Translations under genes and position numbers: made by a program
Assembly (NCBI GenBank): GCA_019722365.1
Contig: JADFUC010001453.1
Location: 930,001-994,000, forward strand
Source: Lithospermum erythrorhizon
Lineage: Eukaryota; Streptophyta; Magnoliopsida; Boraginales; Boraginaceae
Length of the DNA stretch: 64,000 nucleotides
Direction: 5' to 3'
Notes under the pieces: generated by a model
Databases searched by the model: none
Seen by the model: the letters and a program-made list of their open reading frames with translations, nothing else
Told to the model about the DNA's origin: nothing
Shown here: positions 28,246-39,993 of the stretch, piece after piece
Layout: every line of letters begins with the position of its first letter
Position numbering within the stretch: position 1 is the stretch's first letter

Positions 28246-28579
28246 TGTTATAGCGAGGCGTCTTTTTGTTATAACGAAATGCGGTCCCAGTTAGGAATTA
28301 AGTAAAACTGAAAAAATAGCAACTGTAGGAATTTTCTGCGTGGTGGCACGACAAAGTTTGTTTGAATTTGTCAGAATAGGCAATGAAATTTATTTATAAC
28401 GGATGGGAGGGAATACAAATTATAAGCAAGTGGTTGAGTAATCTTTATAGCAATACATCTTGAATTTAGTTAATGAGGAAAAGCCCAAGAAAATGAAACG
28501 TTTATATAGGGCCAAACCCATTATTAAAACTGCATAAAGTTTAAATGTAGAACATCCATGAGAGTGAAAACGTTCAACA
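28246..28579 (-). repeat. 5' LTR of copia element
   Basis: Begins TGTTATAGCG and ends GTTCAACA, followed directly by the AGAAT target duplication. It borders the tRNA-Met-type primer binding site on its inner side. Confidence 0.85.
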
Positions 28580-28584
28580 AGAAT

Positions 28585-29704
28585 TATGAATAAAAAACAA
28601 GTAATGATTAAAGGTTGATACGAAAAAATAATAACCGAAAATTAAAATGAATTGAAAGAAGTAGTTTTCCTTTCCCACTATAAAATGCTACTAGTAATAT
28701 TGAAATTCTTCTAAGTTTTCCTTCTATTCTTTTATACATAAAGAATGGTAATTATGGAGAAAATACTTTTTTTATCCGAATTGTTATACACACTCGAATA
28801 ATATTTGTTTGAGGGTAAATATACTTATTTTTCTTTTTATTTTTAAGTGTAGTAATTATAAAATTATATTAGAATGAGAATTAGAATTTTCGATATTAAA
28901 AATTCTTGTTTGGGTTGATGTATAGCGTTCATCGTTTTTTATAGATAACCAACATTTCAAATGAGAATGGAAAAATATTCGTATCCACCTATAATCAAAT
29001 CTCCGAAAGTCAATTCTATTATCATATTATAACAAGTTACTACTAGGATTAAATTCAAATGTGAACCTATATATAGGTGTTCTAGAAGTTAATCCTATAG
29101 TTCTATAAATACTTAATAAATAGGTTAGTATATCTTCACGCATCTTAATCATTGACTCTAATGATAGGATTGTAAGACAATAGCTATTTGCAAGATTAAA
29201 AATTTTCTACCAAAAAACACCGAACGCATGAAGTGCACGGTGAAACTATGCACCGAGCTAGGCAAGTATTGCCGCAAACTGTAAAATAGTTTGACCGGAT
29301 TGTAAGATTGACTTCTATTTATAAATCACCTCCATTGTACTTTTATACTTGGGCCATGGCCATTACTCGTTGAGTGATTATTGGATGAGCGCCGGGCGAA
29401 GTAATGGCGCCTTAATCGTATAAGTTAAGCGCATTGACAATGGTATGACTGATTTGGCCTGAAAAATATTGATAGAAAGAATCGAGCGTGAAGCCTCCAG
29501 GTTTTTAGCACAAAAATATGAAACACGTGGATGCAGAGCTCCGGCGGAAACGTATACCATGTGGATTTAGTTTTTGTAATAAATAGACGAATAAAGTTGA
29601 TCGAAATTCGAAACCAAATCACAAAAAAGGCTTTGCATATAAAAACAATCGAAATCATAACAAGTAGATATATTGATGGATATAATAAGGACAATAAAAA
29701 TTGA
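28585..29704. other. Spacer and IBR5 promoter side
   Basis: No gene seen. AT-rich to 29200, then mixed. Short minus-strand open frames at 29378-29833 overlap the start of IBR5 and have no domain. The IBR5 leader should lie in the last part. Confidence 0.5.
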
Positions 29705-32700
29705 ATGAGAAAAAGAGAGAGAGAGAACCCATGTGGGATATGTGGGCACTACCACAAGTACGAAGCAGGCGAAGTGTGTGGAATCTGCGGGCATCGTCTG
29801 CCCGTGCTGACCGACAAAACTCCTCCTATTCAACTAAGTCTATTCCCATCTGAGATCCTGCCCGACTTCCTGTATTTGGGCAGCTATGACGATGCTTCTC
29901 GTGCTCAACTTCTCAAGACTCAAGGAATCTCTCGTGTCCTCAATGTAACTATCCATTCTCCTTTTTAATTGACATTTTCGTTTTTTATACGTCACGCTTT
30001 GATCGTCCATTATGTTACGAAAACTTACAAAACTTAATACCCCGTCTTATGAAAATATATTTAAATACGAATCCAATTATATTAAATGAATGAAACGTAA
30101 TTGATGTTATAAAGATTGGAGTGAATATGTCCGGTTATGAATTTGGATGCTTGGATTTTTAATTCCAACTCGAATATTGTTATATATATAGCATAATGTT
30201 TGGTGGAAAAGACAGTATTTTTTCTTATTTTACTATTAAGATTATAGTTTTCAAATCTAAGTTGTGATTGTCAATTAAGGCTTTAAAGTTTGTTAATTTT
30301 GACTATCTTTTAGAGATGGAGGTAGTGTTAATTATCAATAAGTGACATTATGTTGCAAGGTTATAGCATTGGTACAGTTGAACTGATCGAGGTTGTGACT
30401 TTTGGTACTCAGGAAAGATTTTGTTATTAATTGTTTTAGCATAAACTAGCTAAAAATAGTCCCTTTTCATTCCTATTATTGTGTACTTTGTTAATGGTTG
30501 TTAATTTGGCCGGAGATGTTAATTGGTATTGTTATTTCTGGTTTAGGATCTTATCAATTTGGCAGGAGATGTAAATTGGTATTGTTGTTTTTCGGTTGAG
30601 GATCTATCTATTTTGGTTAGTTGGGATACAAGTTTCGTCGTTGAAGATTATGACTGTGTCTTTATGAGCATTCATTATAACTTCACAAAGAAACAATTGG
30701 ATAAGGTAGTACTTGCAAATTTACTGAAGAAGACATCTAAGCAAATTATGAAAAGCAGACACTTTTTTACCTTTCCATTGATAAGAAGCCTTGTTATGCC
30801 TTTCTTTTTCTTAGATTGGTTTGGTTCTGTTTAATGGAGGTTGGGCCATTTCTAGTATCTGGATTTCAATGGGTTATGTAACGAATACTGGTGATCAAGA
30901 GTGCAGAAGTAGTAAAGTCCTTATCTTAAGCTGAAATAATGGTTATAAGTGTCAACCAAAGGGATGGATTTGATTATCTAGCTAGCTTATTGGTGTCAAG
31001 TGAACATAAAGATTTATCCTTTTATTTTGATTTGGAAAGCCTGAAGATCAGCAACCCTCTATTCATCTTGCAATAAACTGATTATACTTACCCTTAAGTG
31101 TCGTTGAATCTTATTCCTTATTCCTATTATGAATTCTTTAAAGTTGGCTTTCTTATCTTCTTCAAATTGGATTAAAGCTCAGCTAAGTACACTTGATATG
31201 TTCTACATCAGTACATTGATGAATCATGGTTACTTGGCTTCCTTTATTTGATGGCCTATTGTTCAGGATTGGTTTATCAAGATCAGCAGGATGAACTTAT
31301 CATTACTTAAAACCCTCCTAAGTTTTTGTTATCGTCATCAAACTGCAGATAACTTTGTTAATTTAATGTTGATTTATTCTATATGCAGACTGTTCCTGCT
31401 TGTCAGAATCTGTACAAAAATTCTTTTACTTATCACTGCCTCCAAGAAGAACAGAAATTACCTTTTGATGATGCAAATCAATTTTTAGGTAAGAATGACA
31501 TGTTTCCAACTATTTTCTTATATGTTTAAGTAAGTTATAGCTACAGATGCAAATCAATGTTATGTGAGATTTCCTTTTCCCAACTATTTTCTTATATGTT
31601 TAAAATAATTTCAACCGAACGAGCTATTATACTAGGGATTATGTGAGGATAATAAGTCGATTGACCATCCACTGAATATTTTGAAATCAAGGACTTGGTC
31701 GACTGCTACGGGTGCTCCTTTGCATAATAATGATTTTTTTTGTTTACGATGTTCATATGACCTCCCTTTTAACTTCCAGAAAAGAATCATGTTTTATATT
31801 TATGTGTTAGTTTCTTCCTAGATTTCTGAAGGATTCTCCCATCTATGTTTTCCGCCTAGTATATAGTATATACAGAGTAAAAAAAAAAATTTAGTATATA
31901 CAGAGTATTATATTCTGGTGTAGGATTTTCACTCCAGTTTTTTGATGCAGAACAATGTGCAACGGATAAAGCTCGTGTTCTTGTACACTGCATGTTAGGA
32001 AAAAACAGGTAAGCCAACGTCATGCAAAATGAGCTTCTTAGAAATTGCCTCTTCTTTACATCGAAGACAAAGACTGGGAACTCTTGTAAACTAAGTTTCT
32101 TCCTATGTTTAACATTAAAACTAAGCCTCATATACCAGTACTGCTGCAAATTTTAATGCTGGCATATAAAGTTTGTAGTAATTGATTTGTTACAAGTTGA
32201 GCAGCTTCACTTGTGTATCTCCTTTATTGTTTCACTATAGTTTCTTGGATGCTGTAGTATTTAATATTCATAAAGTTACCATGTTGCTTCATTTGGGCAG
32301 ATCTCCAGCTATTGTAATAGCTTATTTGATGAAAAGCAAAGGATGGAGATTGGCTCAGAGTTACCAGTGGGTGAAGGAAAGAAAACCTGTAGTTGAACTA
32401 TCTGAAGGTTCGGTTTAAAACTTCTCTATCTAGAATCATGAATCTTTCTTATTTCTGATGTCATGATTTCTTTTAACTGTTATCCTTGAAGCCACAACTG
32501 ACTGTTGCTAAGCTTTATACCATGCCTTCTTCGATACTCACATTTTGTTGTTGACAAGAATGTGTTTTCCTTGCCATTTTAAGCTGTGAATACTAGTGGC
32601 TCCTCGCAGTCGTGAATTGTTGGTGAACCTCTCTAATATTTGTCATGCATAATAATTTTTTACAGTGGTTTACCAGCAGTTACAAGAGTATGAGCAGAAG

Positions 32701-32970
32701 CTGTACGGGTCAACAAATAGCAACCCTGGCCTTCCGATCTCCCCTTCTGGTGTGCCATCCTTCAGCTTTGGTGTCACGGAGTCTAGTGATCCATCTCTTG
32801 TTCCTCCTTTCAGTACTGCGGGTACTACTTCCATATTTGCACGCCCTATATCAGATGTTCACCAGGCGTTTACTTTCGGAGCTGGGCAGGCGCAGACAAA
32901 TGCATCCGAAAATCCTCTTACCACAGCTCCTATTTCTAGTGGCAATGATATTACTATGGATGGCTCTTGA
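29705..32970 (+). CDS. IBR5: IBR5-type dual-specificity phosphatase
   Basis: Five exons: 29705-29944, 31389-31488, 31951-32008, 32301-32407, 32666-32970. They join in frame to 269 residues (Arabidopsis IBR5 is of similar size). The N-terminus MRKRERENPCGICGHYHKYEAGEVCGICGH is the family's diagnostic double CxxC zinc-ribbon-like start. The phosphatase core follows: FLYLGSYDDASR, the catalytic loop VHCMLGKNRSPA with Cys and Arg of HCxxGxxR intact, and AYLMKSKGWRLAQSYQWVKERKP. Within the loop, two residues differ from the Arabidopsis HCMSGKSRS. The tail is Ser/Pro/Phe-rich and ends ITMDGS, close to the Arabidopsis DIAMDGS end. In Arabidopsis, IBR5 promotes auxin responses, modulates ABA responses and binds MPK12. 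Exon 1 to exon 2 is a 1.4 kb intron. No lesion seen. Confidence 0.93.
30503..30608 (+). repeat. Tandem duplication in IBR5 intron 1
   Basis: AATTTGGC-GGAGATGT-AATTGGTATTGTT-TTT...GAGGATCT-type blocks start at 30503 and 30556, 53 bases apart, with a few substitutions. Confidence 0.85.
31469..31605 (+). repeat. Duplicated exon 2 / intron 2 boundary of IBR5
   Basis: GATGCAAATCAATTTT at the end of exon 2 and the intron sequence CCAACTATTTTCTTATATGTTTAA reappear about 76 bases downstream (GATGCAAATCAATGTT, then the same 24-base block). The second copy carries a degraded splice donor context (ATGTGAGA). Confidence 0.85.
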
Positions 32971-33819
32971 ACCAGTTGCCATTTTTCGCATGTTCCCTAT
33001 TGATAATAATGATCCACCCAAAGTCGACAAGTTATACCCGAAATATTTCATGTAAAATGGGTCTGAGGGAGGTGCAGACTGTCCTGGACAAACCTCGACA
33101 GTTCTCTTACAGTATCCGGTGTTCCGTTCATTATACAGCCAGATAATTACTTGTTCTTGAGATGTGACAATACAGAAGATTTGTTAATGTTGTTTTGGTT
33201 TTCTGTCGGTCTCATTATCTTCTGGAATTCTATTTACTCGTTTGTCATTTGTAAGTATAGTGAACCATCAAAGTACATGAGGGTAAATGTGCTACAATAC
33301 ATGAGGGTAAAAGACCATGCCTTAATTCGCCTCCCTCTGCACTATAAGTTTTTTCACAAAATTGAAATCTTAAAAGGTTCTATTTTGATTTGTGAAATGA
33401 TTTCAAGTTTATCGTAAGAAAATTGTAAAAGATGATAGGGCGCCCAAGAATGACACATTCGTCCAAATTGGTTGCAAAACCTTTATGTCCTTGGTGTATG
33501 CCTAATTTTCATGATAAAATGAAATAAATGCAAGTAAAATACTGAGCTGTTATACACACACCCAAATAGTGTTGAATTTGAGTGTGAAATATTTATTGCC
33601 CCCACTCCTATTTGTAATTGTAGTAGTTAGGAAGTTTAGAATTTAAGGGTAAATTGTCGTTTATTTAAAAAATTCTTAAATACGATGTATGTATAGTGTG
33701 CAAAATATTGACTATTCCGTATTGTTTATTTTGCATTTTCTTTGGTTTTGATATGAAATTATATACAAGTGATAAAGTTTAAAGTTAATTAGGTGAGGTT
33801 TGGGTGGAGGAGAATTCCA
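32971..33819. other. IBR5 3' UTR and spacer
   Basis: No further gene. 33280-33310 has a short direct repeat TACATGAGGGTAAA-G. 33548-33700 starts GTTATACACAC and ends GTATAGTGTGC, a possible imperfect inverted-repeat pair of a MITE-like element; the start also resembles 28782-28800. Confidence 0.45.
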
Positions 33820-36800
33820 ATGGGTTTCAGCATTTGCACAAGCAAGCACAGTGTTCCTCCACCACTTAACGTTAATGGCATCAAATCTTCCTCTTCCAAT
33901 TCCTTAATACCCTTTACTTGTTTTTGTGCAAGCATTATTTCAACAAACACCACTATTAACAAATGGAGGCGCCACTCACTTGCTCCATCTGTTCTTCACC
34001 TTGGTGGACTCAAACTGTCCAAACAAGGTAACTATTTATTTATGTTTTACTGGTTTCTGTCTCTGTTTATTTTACTTAGTTTTCCCTCAATATTTAATTA
34101 TTATTCCACTAAGTGGCCTTGGCTATATACTATATATATTTGCTCCCTTTTATTAAGTTCATAAGCTCTTAAAAGGAATTTGATATAGTCTCGTTCAACT
34201 ACTCTATCGACTCTTATTATCTATATTCAAGTAGTAGATGATATTTGTACTTAATAATGGGTCAATTACTCAATTTTGAAACAGCCTCCCTCTTATCATA
34301 GGGTAGGGGTGTAGGGCTGGGAGCACGGGGCGTTGGGACATGTTGAACAAATATTTTGCAATTGTTCTCCCATCGTTTCTACAGTTCATATCTGTAAAAC
34401 TTTACAATTTGGACAAGATTCTACATTTTAGTTTCTTGCATAATTTATAGTTTATGTGGAGTATCTCATGAATGCCCAATTTTAGGCGACAAATGATGGA
34501 CTCAAATACCTGCAACAGAATGATAGTCTGATAGACATAAATGTGGAGGACAAGAATCTTGTCCGAATTGTTCAAGTTCCGGCCTTTATTACTTTCTGTG
34601 CTCCTAAGCTATCTGGTGTCGTCTGATGTTAGATAACCTGAACTTATATGACTTGTTTTGCTAATTGTAGTGTTATGTTGACTATATTCTTGATTATTCA
34701 TGACATGATGCTTATAATGGATTGAATTTGCAGAAATAGTCAGGGATGACCCAACTAACAATGTACCTGATAATATATTTTGGAAGCTTGGGTTGCAGCT
34801 TCATAGGAGAGACCATCATCCACTTGGCATTTTAAAGAATGCTATCTACGATTACTTTGATGCAAACTATCCTAACGAATTTGAGAAATTCGATGATCTC
34901 TGCCCAATAGTTTCCACCAAACAGGTAATCTATTGATGTCAAAGTTTTTTTCTAGAGCCATAACGTTTGGAGCAGTTCCCAAGGATTTTGATGTACTTGG
35001 GAAGGCGGTTTGTTACTTTGTTTTATGTCATATTTATATTTCTCTTATACTAACTTGAAAGCCGAATGGGCTAATCTATGTCACTAGTTTTATGTAATTC
35101 TTCCCAAGGATGTAATCATTGCTTCCATCGGAATTCCGTGACTCCATACTTATCTTGCCTCAGTCACCTCCTGCAGAACTTCGATGATGTCTTGGTTCCT
35201 GCTGATCATGTCAGTAGGAGTTACAATGACACATATTATGTGGATGCTCAAACGGTTTTAAGATGCCACACCAGCGCCCACCAAGCAGAGCTGCTGCGGA
35301 GTGGGAAAACACGTTTTCTTGTTACTGGAGATGTTTATCGTAGGGATTCAATTGATTCAACCCATTACCCTGTATTCCACCAGATGGATATTTGAGTAGT
35401 GTATTATTGTACATCCTTTTGATGGCTGTAAATGTCACCAAATGTTATCTGCAGATGGAAGGAGTGAGGGTTTTCTGTCATGTTGTTTCTGTATGTGTGT
35501 TTTCCCTTTACAAACCAAATGATCCATTTACTATGATTAGAACTAAGTGATATCTGCCCTGTTGCTTGCGTTCTCATCGGTAACTCCATTACCAGAACTG
35601 ATGCGAGTGGGAACTCCTTACAAGGAATAAGTTGAACAATTTGACCTGAGAATTATATGTTGGCAGACCTTTTATGACAGAATGATATGGGAATATAGTG
35701 ATGAAGATGGGTTCATGAGCTAATATGACATTTCAGTGCACTATCCTGAGATATAGATATCTGGTCAGCAGTAATGTGATGGACCCAGATTCTTCACATA
35801 CAATTAACCAGTGGCCGTCTTAATATTTTTCAGCATTCAAAAGTGTATCTATTGGTTATGAGAGTGATCAATAACTATGAAAAAAATTTAGATTTATCAC
35901 TGGAAACTCATAATCTGGAACTATATTGTACCAGTCATTGACTATTCTCTACGGCATTCCACTATTAGGCATAAATTCATTAGAAGTTTACTCATTTCTA
36001 TTTACATATTTTACAAGTGATCTGAATTTCTTTTCAGTGAAAGCTTAGAAGTTATGTTATGCCTAGCAATGCAGTATTTGATCCATTTTCATCACATGTC
36101 CTGAAATAATTGAAGAAAAAGACATGTATGTCTTTGTCAAAGGTTTTGGATTAACGCTATTTGCCACAGTTCATCAAAAACCAGATTTTCGATCCTTTTA
36201 AGTGATAAATATAAGGAAACGGATTACTATGTTGTAGTTATCATGTCTGTATAATACATAGTAACTATTCATATGTTAAGGTATTAAAACACATTTTAAG
36301 AATGTTGGCTTGATACTCTTTCTCTCTTACTTCCTCTGGTGTGCTAAGCGAGATGTTGTAATTTTCATTCTGATTGTGGTACCTACAATTTTATCTACTG
36401 CTATTCAGCCTAAATTATTTCTCTATTTCAGGTGGTGTGGAAATGCGATGGATTGATACATACTTCCCCTTTACTAATCCATCTTTCGAACTTGAGATTT
36501 ATTTTCAGGTACTAATTATGTTCTACCTTTTAAAAGATACCCCTTTTCCCATTTTATTTTGTTCTTGTTTCCTTCACTTCTTTCTGTGGAGTTCATGAAT
36601 GAGAATTTACTCCGCAAAGCAGAAATTTAGACCATTTATCTGGTGGGAAGTTTGAATAACAGCTATATATCTAAAGTAATTTATAGCAGCGAATAGTACA
36701 ATGACGGATTGTGTTCAAACCTTTTTTTTATACCCTCACTTGTGAGCAAGCTAACGAAACACTCTTTTTGGGTTACTTGATTTCCTCATGACAAAATGAG

Positions 36801-39105
36801 ATGCTTACTTTATATGTCCTGATATTATTTAGCAGTTATCACTGCCAATTGTCCGTAATTATTGCTCTTCAAAATTACCAGTTAAAGTGTGGAACTAGCT
36901 GAACAGTTAGAGATCTTGTTAATTGGCTGATTGATATTGAATTAGAAGGACATGGAAGACAGAGTGAGGGTGTTAAATGTACTAGTTGGGCATTACCTTT
37001 CCCCCTATCTTGCAATAAGAGCCATCTGCTTTCAGGATTCCCAAAATTTACAGCATAGGGCACATGAGTAAAAAGTTTTTATTATTTGCCATATGGTGAA
37101 GTCACAAAAACACAATCCGTTGTGTACCTACCATCTTGAAAGTTGGGTTAAAAGCTTACAATCTTTTGTGGCTAGATAGCCAAAAGAGAGTTACGGGATT
37201 GCAGTTCATATTGCAAAATTGTTTTAATAGGCCTACTACTAAAGTCTAAAACCACTACCCTCAGATTGATGATTGTTCCCCTACAGGAATGTTTCTGTAT
37301 ACTTCGATTTCTTCATTTTGTTTATTCTAGAGGAAGGATTGTTTCCTGGTAGGCTGATACTGTGTGGACAATTACGAGATGGTGATAGCATTGAACATCT
37401 AATAGTACCACTGGAGTCAGTCCATCAATCACAACAATAATGCTAAGTGCTAGTTCCTAAATGTCCTGCCAATTACATCACCTCTATCTATGTATTGACT
37501 ATTGATCAGAATCCTCAGATGCAAAGGCAACAATTTTTGTTGCTTTTGTTGACTTATGATGCTTGTCAATAAGAGATTTTTAATTTTTATAATGTTGGCG
37601 TAACTTTAAAATGGTTAGTTCATGATCGGTTAAAATTTCTTACAGGAAAAATGGTTGGAAGTTCTGGGTTGTGGGGTGACGGAGCAAGAAATATTGAAAA
37701 GAAGTGATAGAGTAGATAATGTTGCTTGGGCCTTTGGTCTTGGTCTGGAGCGGCTAGCTATGGTTCTTTTCGATATTCCAGACATTCGACTCTTCTGGTC
37801 AAACGATGAGCGGTTCACTTCTCAAGTAATGTTCAGAATTTGATGTACTTGTATTGTCTTACTTTCTATATATAATGACTTTTTTCTGCTAAAACAATCT
37901 ATTACAGTTTGCCAAAGGTCAGCTTGGAATGAAGTTCAAACCCTTTTCAAAGGTATAATATATTCGAGTGAGAACTTATCTTGCTTTTGTGATGAATTGT
38001 ATCTATTTTAAATCTTTCAATGTTCCAGTACAAAGAATATTTCTGGTTATTTAGCTCAGTTATTGGCCAGTGCACTTGTGGACCTTCATGTTTAAATGGT
38101 TACAAATTTCTGATTATTAGTGGGTGACATTTTTATTCTGACCCAGTTATGATTGAATCTTTTGCAGTATCCTCCTTGTTACAAAGACATGAGTTTCTGG
38201 ATCAGTGACTCGTTTACTGAAAACAATCTTTGTGAACTAGTTAGAGGAATTGCTGGGGATCTTGCGGAAGAGGTACACTGCTGTTAGTATTTGATCACTA
38301 GCAATTAAGAGCCTGCCAAATAGTGGTCATTAGCTTGATTGTGTATGAAACTGACATATTTATACAGTTATGGGGCCTGTTTATTTTGGATGCATTAATT
38401 AATTAGACATTGTGATCTTAGAACTTAGAAAACGAGCAACAGAATGGTTACCAAATTATGAGTATTTCATCTTTGTTGAATTAGGAGTTGTGTATAATAA
38501 TTTGTTCTGTTATAGAAAATGTAATATTACCGTCATGTCTGCAGTCTTAATTGAATGAATGCTAGTTCTAACAAGTTAGGCAATAATATAAGATACACAG
38601 CCTATTTTAGGTTAACCTTTAATTGGAAGACGGATCTTGTAGTCATTTGAGCAGATTTCAATATGCATTTATAATTTGAAAGTTGGAACGTTAAAACAAG
38701 TCTAATAAACATGCGCCTTTTTATTTCATCTATTCTAATTTCATTCACCTCAGGATAGTTTAGAAGCTATTCAAAAACTTTCTTTTCTTTTGAATCAGTA
38801 ACTTGATCAAATAGCAGGTTATATGAATGATTGCGGTCCAAACTTTATATTCAGGTTTGCTTGATAGACAACTTCACAAACAAGAAGGGAATGACCAGTC
38901 ACTGCTACAGGATCGCATATCGGTCTATGGAGAGGTCATTGACTGATGAGGAAATAAACGAGTTACAGGTAACACACTTTCTTTAATTCTATTCTAATAC
39001 CTTTGCCGTTTGGTTTGGCATCTCTGAATCTTTAACTTTCGACATATGGTGCAGTGGAAGGTAAGGGAGCAGGTCCAGAGCAAGTTGAATGTAGTTCTAA
39101 GATGA
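33820..39105 (+). CDS. Organellar phenylalanyl-tRNA synthetase locus, probably damaged in the middle
   Basis: Monomeric PheRS of mitochondria and chloroplasts. Readable exons: 33820-34027 (targeting peptide, Ser-rich), 34734-34924, 35177-35383, 36432-36508, 37646-37825, 37908-37952, 38168-38272, 38855-38968, 39055-39105. Class II motif 2 ([24 protein letters not shown]), the GVTEQEIL region and motif 3 ([23 protein letters not shown]) are well kept, as is the C-terminal anticodon-binding FDX-ACB domain ([14 protein letters not shown]...[20 protein letters not shown]). After HQ at 35383 the expected GT donor is AT, and reading on gives a stop in three codons. The exon that should encode MEG...EDLKKCLEGLARHLFG is present only as its first few codons (35455) and a loosely similar remnant at 35597-35680. 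It may be a recent pseudogene or use unusual splicing. Confidence 0.75.
35455..35680 (+). pseudogene. Eroded central exon of the PheRS locus
   Basis: After the TGCAG acceptor at 35454 the frame reads MEGVRVF, as expected after HQ, then loses family similarity and reaches a stop. At about 35597-35680 short matches to the missing part can be made by eye (GATGCGAGTGGGAA for the DEWE region, GACCTGAGAA...TGTTGGCAGACCTTTT for DLKK...LARHLF), with deletions and stops between. This is inference from a remembered family pattern. Confidence 0.5.
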
Positions 39106-39993
39106 TTGTTGTTTACTGGTGATATGTGAAGTTATCTTCCTTTCATCTCTTGCGGCAGGCCTTTTTGGCAACAGAAAAAAGAACATAAAGTACTGTCTTC
39201 AATTGCTATACTCTCCCTTTGATAAGCTGACTAAGGAAATACAAAAAGAATATTGTACTGAGAAGTGTTGTCACCAGAGCTCTACTGTAGGAAATGTGTA
39301 CAGTGCAGTGCTTTGATTGTTTTCAAAGACGAAGGCAGATTATGACAATAGACAGTGTTTGTAAATACAATAAAAAGTTACCTTGTATCGCTACCTTTGC
39401 ACTCTTATTCGGTGTGTTCCCTTACATATCATTGGAAATCAACTTGTTAAATTTTTGTTTGAAGTATTAACAGTGTGTAGCTAATCCTGCTTGGGGAATA
39501 AATAATGTGAATGGTTTCCTTACACTATGACTTTGAGGTTAACTTACTATTGTACAAAATGCATAAGGACAAATAGTTAGATGTTTGGATTTGTAGGATA
39601 ATCAATATTGTAAGTGTTGTCCTTTAAGGGGTTGTTACAAAGTTGCCTTAAGTGAATTGATTCACTACTAAATGCAGAAAGGAAATCATATTAGTGGTTT
39701 TTGTTAATTGTTGACAGGACTATATTGTTATTGTTTGTACCTTTTGATTGCTTTGAGCCAAAAGTCTAGTTTGAGAAACTCTCCACTAGTAACAAATGCA
39801 AGTACTTGTTGCAATTGGTTTCACTCTCCAATTAGTTTCACTGAGAAATAAATTATGACCAAGTCAGCTCTCAGCAGTGGTACAATGTGAACAACCCAAA
39901 AGTCTTCTCTGTCCAAGTCAATGAAGTAAACTGTTCAATATTTTTATATGTATTTTCCTCCTCAGAGGTTTCAGTGGTGCAAGGAAAGCGAAA
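39106..39993. other. Spacer between PheRS and NLR
   Basis: Holds the PheRS 3' UTR and the NLR leader and promoter. No coding exon seen. The open frame at 39119-39316 lies directly after the PheRS stop and has no domain. Confidence 0.55.

Larger units (their letters stand above)
25306..28579 (-). mobile_element. Decayed Ty1/copia LTR retrotransposon
   Basis: A minus-strand element of 3274 bp flanked by a perfect 5 bp target duplication, AGAAT (25301-25305 and 28580-28584). LTRs are 25306-25620 and 28246-28579, both starting TGTTATA; the right one ends AACA. Inside the right (5') LTR is a primer binding site resembling initiator Met-tRNA (GGTATCAAAGAG for GGTATCAGAGC). The minus strand shows copia landmarks with many changes: YDQTDDMLLVSK for the reverse transcriptase YVDDMLL, LGGS...LTLSTIES for the RNase H SxxxAEY region, and ETKHIDARYHF near the end. 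The 2.6 kb interior is far shorter than an intact 4-5 kb copia element, and stops abound, so it is dead. The LTRs differ a lot, so the insertion is old. Confidence 0.88.

Noticed and set aside
33793..33819. Nine extra codons upstream of the PheRS ATG
   Set aside because: They begin with GTG; the ATG at 33820 starts a normal transit-like sequence.
35404..35420. ACATCCTTTT as a U12-type donor for the PheRS intron
   Set aside because: It deviates from RTATCCTTT and would place an in-frame stop (TGA) in the exon.
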